Source: an uncultured Bacilli bacterium
GTDB taxonomy: Bacteria; Bacillota_I; Bacilli_A; RF39; UBA660
Direction: 5' to 3'
Length of the DNA stretch: 10,778 bases
Assembly (NCBI GenBank): GCA_947598455.1
Contig: CANQFI010000053.1
Span: 1 to 10,778, forward strand
Shown: positions 7,983 through 10,778 of the stretch, piece by piece
How the letters are laid out: the number at the start of each line of letters is the position of its first letter
Position numbering within the stretch: the stretch's first letter is position 1
Translations under genes and position numbers: made by a program
Notes under the pieces: generated by a model
Database searches by the model: none
The model's input: the letters and a program-made list of their open reading frames with translations, nothing else
What the model was told of the DNA's origin: nothing

Positions 7983-8068
7983 TTACTCACCCACTTTATT
8001 TTATGCTTCTTTTTATATATATATTAACTTTAAATATGATATAATTATTAATAATAGAAGGTGTAAAG
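7983..8068. promoter_or_regulatory. Divergent control region between glycosyltransferase and CAP genes
   Basis: This 86-bp gap drives genes in both directions. Rightward, an extended -10 TGATATAAT (8037-8045) is followed by AGAAGGTG (8056-8063) and the ATG at 8069. No consensus -35 is visible. Leftward, the GGTGA ribosome site is clear (7991-7987), but the promoter is not; a TAAAAT near 8003-7998 is a weak candidate. Confidence 0.55.
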
Positions 8069-9640
8069 ATGAAAGAAATAGATAACAATCAAAAAAATTA
8101 TAAATCTAATAAATCATCTATATTTTTTTCTATGCTACCTTTTAATTACAAAGAAGAATTAATTAGTTTGCACAAATCTATCAATTCAATAATCCTTGCT
8201 TTATCAATAGCTATTTTTTTATTAGCAATAGTTGGTATAACTACAGGATTAAATTTTATTTTGCATAAAAATGAAAGTAGGATAAGATATATTGAAGAAG
8301 ATGGTATAAAATATATTGAATTAGTTGATGGCTATATAAAAGAAGAACTTGTAGTTGAAACAGGAACTATTTTACCAGAACTAAAAAATTACTTTCGTGA
8401 TGATTATAAATTACCAAAAGATCTAACAGTTCAATATTTTGAAAATAATAATGTTTTGAATTTAGAACAATTTACCTATGAAAAGGATGGAGATTATTAT
8501 TTAAAAGGTATTAGAACAATTAATGTTATTATTTTTGGCGATTATGAATACCAAACCAAATTATCTATTATTGATACAACAAGTCCCACAGTTACTCTAA
8601 AAGAAATATCAATACCAGCAAATGAAGAATTAGATTTAAATAGTTTTGTTGAAACATATATTGACAATAGTGGAATAAACGAATACAGCGTTCAATTTAA
8701 AGAAGAATATGACTTAAGTAAAGAAGGTACATATGATGTTACATTATTAGTATGTGATATATCAAATAATTGTAATGAAGGAACAACTAAAATAACAATT
8801 ACTAAAGCTGAAAATAACAATTCTAATAATGGTAATAGTGGTTCTGGCAATAAACCTAGCTCTAGTAATAACAAACCAAATACTAACACTCCTAAACCTA
8901 ACTCTGGTTCTAATTCGAATAGTAACGGAAACAACACTCCACCTAAAAGTAAAATTTTCTCATTTGATGCTTCAAATGTTATAACTCCTGAATATCGAAA
9001 CTGTCCAGTAGAAAATAATACTTTTGATGATTATAATTTAGTAATAAATCATTATGGAACGACGGAAACTATTCATTTTGGTCATATTGAATATACAGTT
9101 AATTCTAATTGTAGATATATAATAAATAATTATCAATACATGGGCTATCCAACAATTTCATATGCTTTAAATAATTTTAATGGCACTGCCAAAACTATGT
9201 TAGAAGAAGCTATGTATATTTATAATACCAAGAATGATCCACAATCAGGTTATCAAACTTCTTTAGACAACTTCTTAAAATATACTAATGAAGCTCGAAA
9301 AGAAGCAGGACTTAATGAAGTAGAATTAAATTATCATTTATGTATATTGGCTACAATGCGGGCAATAGAAATTAATTATTCTGGAATTGCATATGAGCAA
9401 CACTTCCGACCAAACGGAACATTATGGACAACACTTTGGGATGAATATGGTTTATCAATTCCATCAGGAAGATCTGAAAATATTGCTTTTAATCAAAAAA
9501 GTGATAAAAAAGCCTTTGAAGCTTTAATGAATTCTGAAGGTCATCGAAAAGCAATTTTAACTGGAATGTATACAAAAATGGGAATTGGTAAATTCACCTT
9601 TAATAATCGAACATATTACGTTCAAATATTCTCAACATAA
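8069..9640 (+). CDS. Membrane-anchored protein with Ig-like domains and C-terminal CAP/SCP domain
   Basis: The 523-residue surface protein has five parts. Residues 1-38 are a short basic cytoplasmic tail. Residues 39-64 are one membrane helix, giving a type II, outward-facing protein. About 80-168 and 171-246 are two beta-rich modules of bacterial Ig-like type, joined at DTTSPTVTL (169-177). About 249-294 is a linker of Asn, Ser, Gly, Lys and Pro. After a 100-residue stretch of unclear fold comes a CAP (SCP-like) domain, about 399-523, with the family's landmarks: TNEARKEAGL, QHFRPNG (His445), SENIA (Glu470), NSEGHR (His492), and GIGKFTFNNRTYYVQIF at the end. CAP domains in bacteria are extracellular; their activity is usually unproven. 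There is no sorting signal, so the membrane helix is the anchor. The gene has its own promoter and terminator. The domain call is secure; the biological role is not known. Confidence 0.9.
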   Translation: MKEIDNNQKNYKSNKSSIFFSMLPFNYKEELISLHKSINSIILALSIAIFLLAIVGITTGLNFILHKNESRIRYIEEDGIKYIELVDGYIKEELVVETGTILPELKNYFRDDYKLPKDLTVQYFENNNVLNLEQFTYEKDGDYYLKGIRTINVIIFGDYEYQTKLSIIDTTSPTVTLKEISIPANEELDLNSFVETYIDNSGINEYSVQFKEEYDLSKEGTYDVTLLVCDISNNCNEGTTKITITKAENNNSNNGNSGSGNKPSSSNNKPNTNTPKPNSGSNSNSNGNNTPPKSKIFSFDASNVITPEYRNCPVENNTFDDYNLVINHYGTTETIHFGHIEYTVNSNCRYIINNYQYMGYPTISYALNNFNGTAKTMLEEAMYIYNTKNDPQSGYQTSLDNFLKYTNEARKEAGLNEVELNYHLCILATMRAIEINYSGIAYEQHFRPNGTLWTTLWDEYGLSIPSGRSENIAFNQKSDKKAFEALMNSEGHRKAILTGMYTKMGIGKFTFNNRTYYVQIFST

Positions 9641-9664
9641 AAAGACTTTTTTAAAGTCTTTTTT
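9639..9664. terminator. Bidirectional terminator between CAP and collagen-like genes
   Basis: AAAAAGACTTT (9639-9649) pairs with AAAGTCTTTTT (9653-9663) around a three-base loop, starting in the TAA of the CAP gene. A run of T follows on the plus strand and a run of T also follows on the minus strand. It therefore serves both convergent genes, whose stops are 25 bases apart. The GACTT/AAGTC core is the same as in the sortase terminator. Confidence 0.8.
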
Positions 9665-9665
9665 C

Positions 9666-10663
<998 letters not shown>

Positions 10664-10704
10664 ATGTATTCATTACAAGATAATTTTGCATAGTTAAAAT
10701 TACT

Positions 10705-10731
10705 AAAAAAAGAATGAAATAAATTTCATTC
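10705..10731 (-). terminator. Intrinsic terminator on the minus strand upstream of the collagen-like gene
   Basis: GAATGAAA (10712-10719) and TTTCATTC (10724-10731) form an 8-bp stem with a four-base loop. On the minus strand seven T follow directly (10711-10705). It would stop transcripts coming from the right before they reach the collagen-like gene. Confidence 0.65.
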
Positions 10732-10752
10732 GCCAACTACTTTGTAGTTGGT
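10732..10752. terminator. Second hairpin, CCAACTAC/GTAGTTGG
   Basis: CCAACTAC (10733-10740) pairs perfectly with GTAGTTGG (10744-10751) around TTT. It abuts the hairpin at 10712-10731. On the plus strand it is followed by TTATTTTTGTTTT and could terminate rightward transcripts; on the minus strand it leads into the other hairpin. Which strand it serves is unclear. Confidence 0.5.
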
Positions 10753-10778
10753 TATTTTTGTTTTATAATATTTTTATG
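10752..10778 (-). CDS. Possible last codons of a minus-strand gene (partial)
   Basis: Reading inward from the right edge on the minus strand, one frame gives HKNIIKQK and then TAA at 10754-10752, immediately before the two hairpins. A stop codon just ahead of a terminator is what a gene end looks like, but eight codons are too few to prove coding or guess a function. Confidence 0.25.
   Translation of the reverse strand, partial: HKNIIKQK

Noticed and set aside
8692..8937. Minus-strand Leu/Pro-rich frame of 81 residues opposite the CAP protein
   Set aside because: Its leucine-rich composition is simply the reverse complement of the Asn/Ser/Gly-rich linker.

Overview
The window is very AT-rich and reads with the standard bacterial code: tryptophan is TGG throughout, and the visible stops are TAA or TAG. 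Shine-Dalgarno sites, extended -10 promoters, short U-tract terminators, a class B-type sortase and a BclA-like collagen protein point to a low-GC Bacillota (Firmicutes), probably a host-associated Bacilli or Clostridia lineage. The species cannot be named from the sequence. I see no rRNA, tRNA, insertion sequence, phage gene or CRISPR array.

Layout, left to right. (1) 1-123: possible C-terminal tail of a plus-strand gene entering from the left. (2) 92-931, minus: secreted Cys-rich surface protein ending in a sortase-type sorting signal with an NTPTG pentapeptide. (3) 1069-2640, plus, divergent from it: class B-type sortase whose transmembrane helix lies in the middle of the protein, behind an unusual cytoplasmic domain of about 270 residues. 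(4) 2710-6882, plus: soluble 1390-residue protein of unknown function. (5) 6879-7982, minus: family 2 glycosyltransferase with C-terminal TPR repeats, overlapping gene 4 tail-to-tail by 4 bases. (6) 8069-9640, plus: membrane-anchored protein with Ig-like domains, a disordered linker and a C-terminal CAP/SCP domain. (7) 9666-10637, minus: collagen-like protein with 79 uninterrupted GXY triplets and a 108-bp tandem repeat. (8) 10752-10778, minus: possible last codons of another gene, followed by two hairpins.

Nearly every gene looks like its own transcription unit. Gene pairs alternate between divergent (2/3, 5/6) and convergent (4/5, 6/7), hairpin terminators sit at the gene ends, and extended -10 promoters can be picked out for four genes. 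Three of these promoters carry the same or nearly the same 13-mer.

The common theme is the cell surface: a sortase with a probable substrate next to it, a tethered CAP protein, a collagen-like filament protein and a glycosyltransferase. The most plausible functional link is the divergent sortase and substrate pair. A link between the glycosyltransferase and the Thr-rich collagen-like protein is possible but speculative. The least explained parts are the sortase N-terminal domain and the 1390-residue protein; I can assign neither to a known family from sequence alone.
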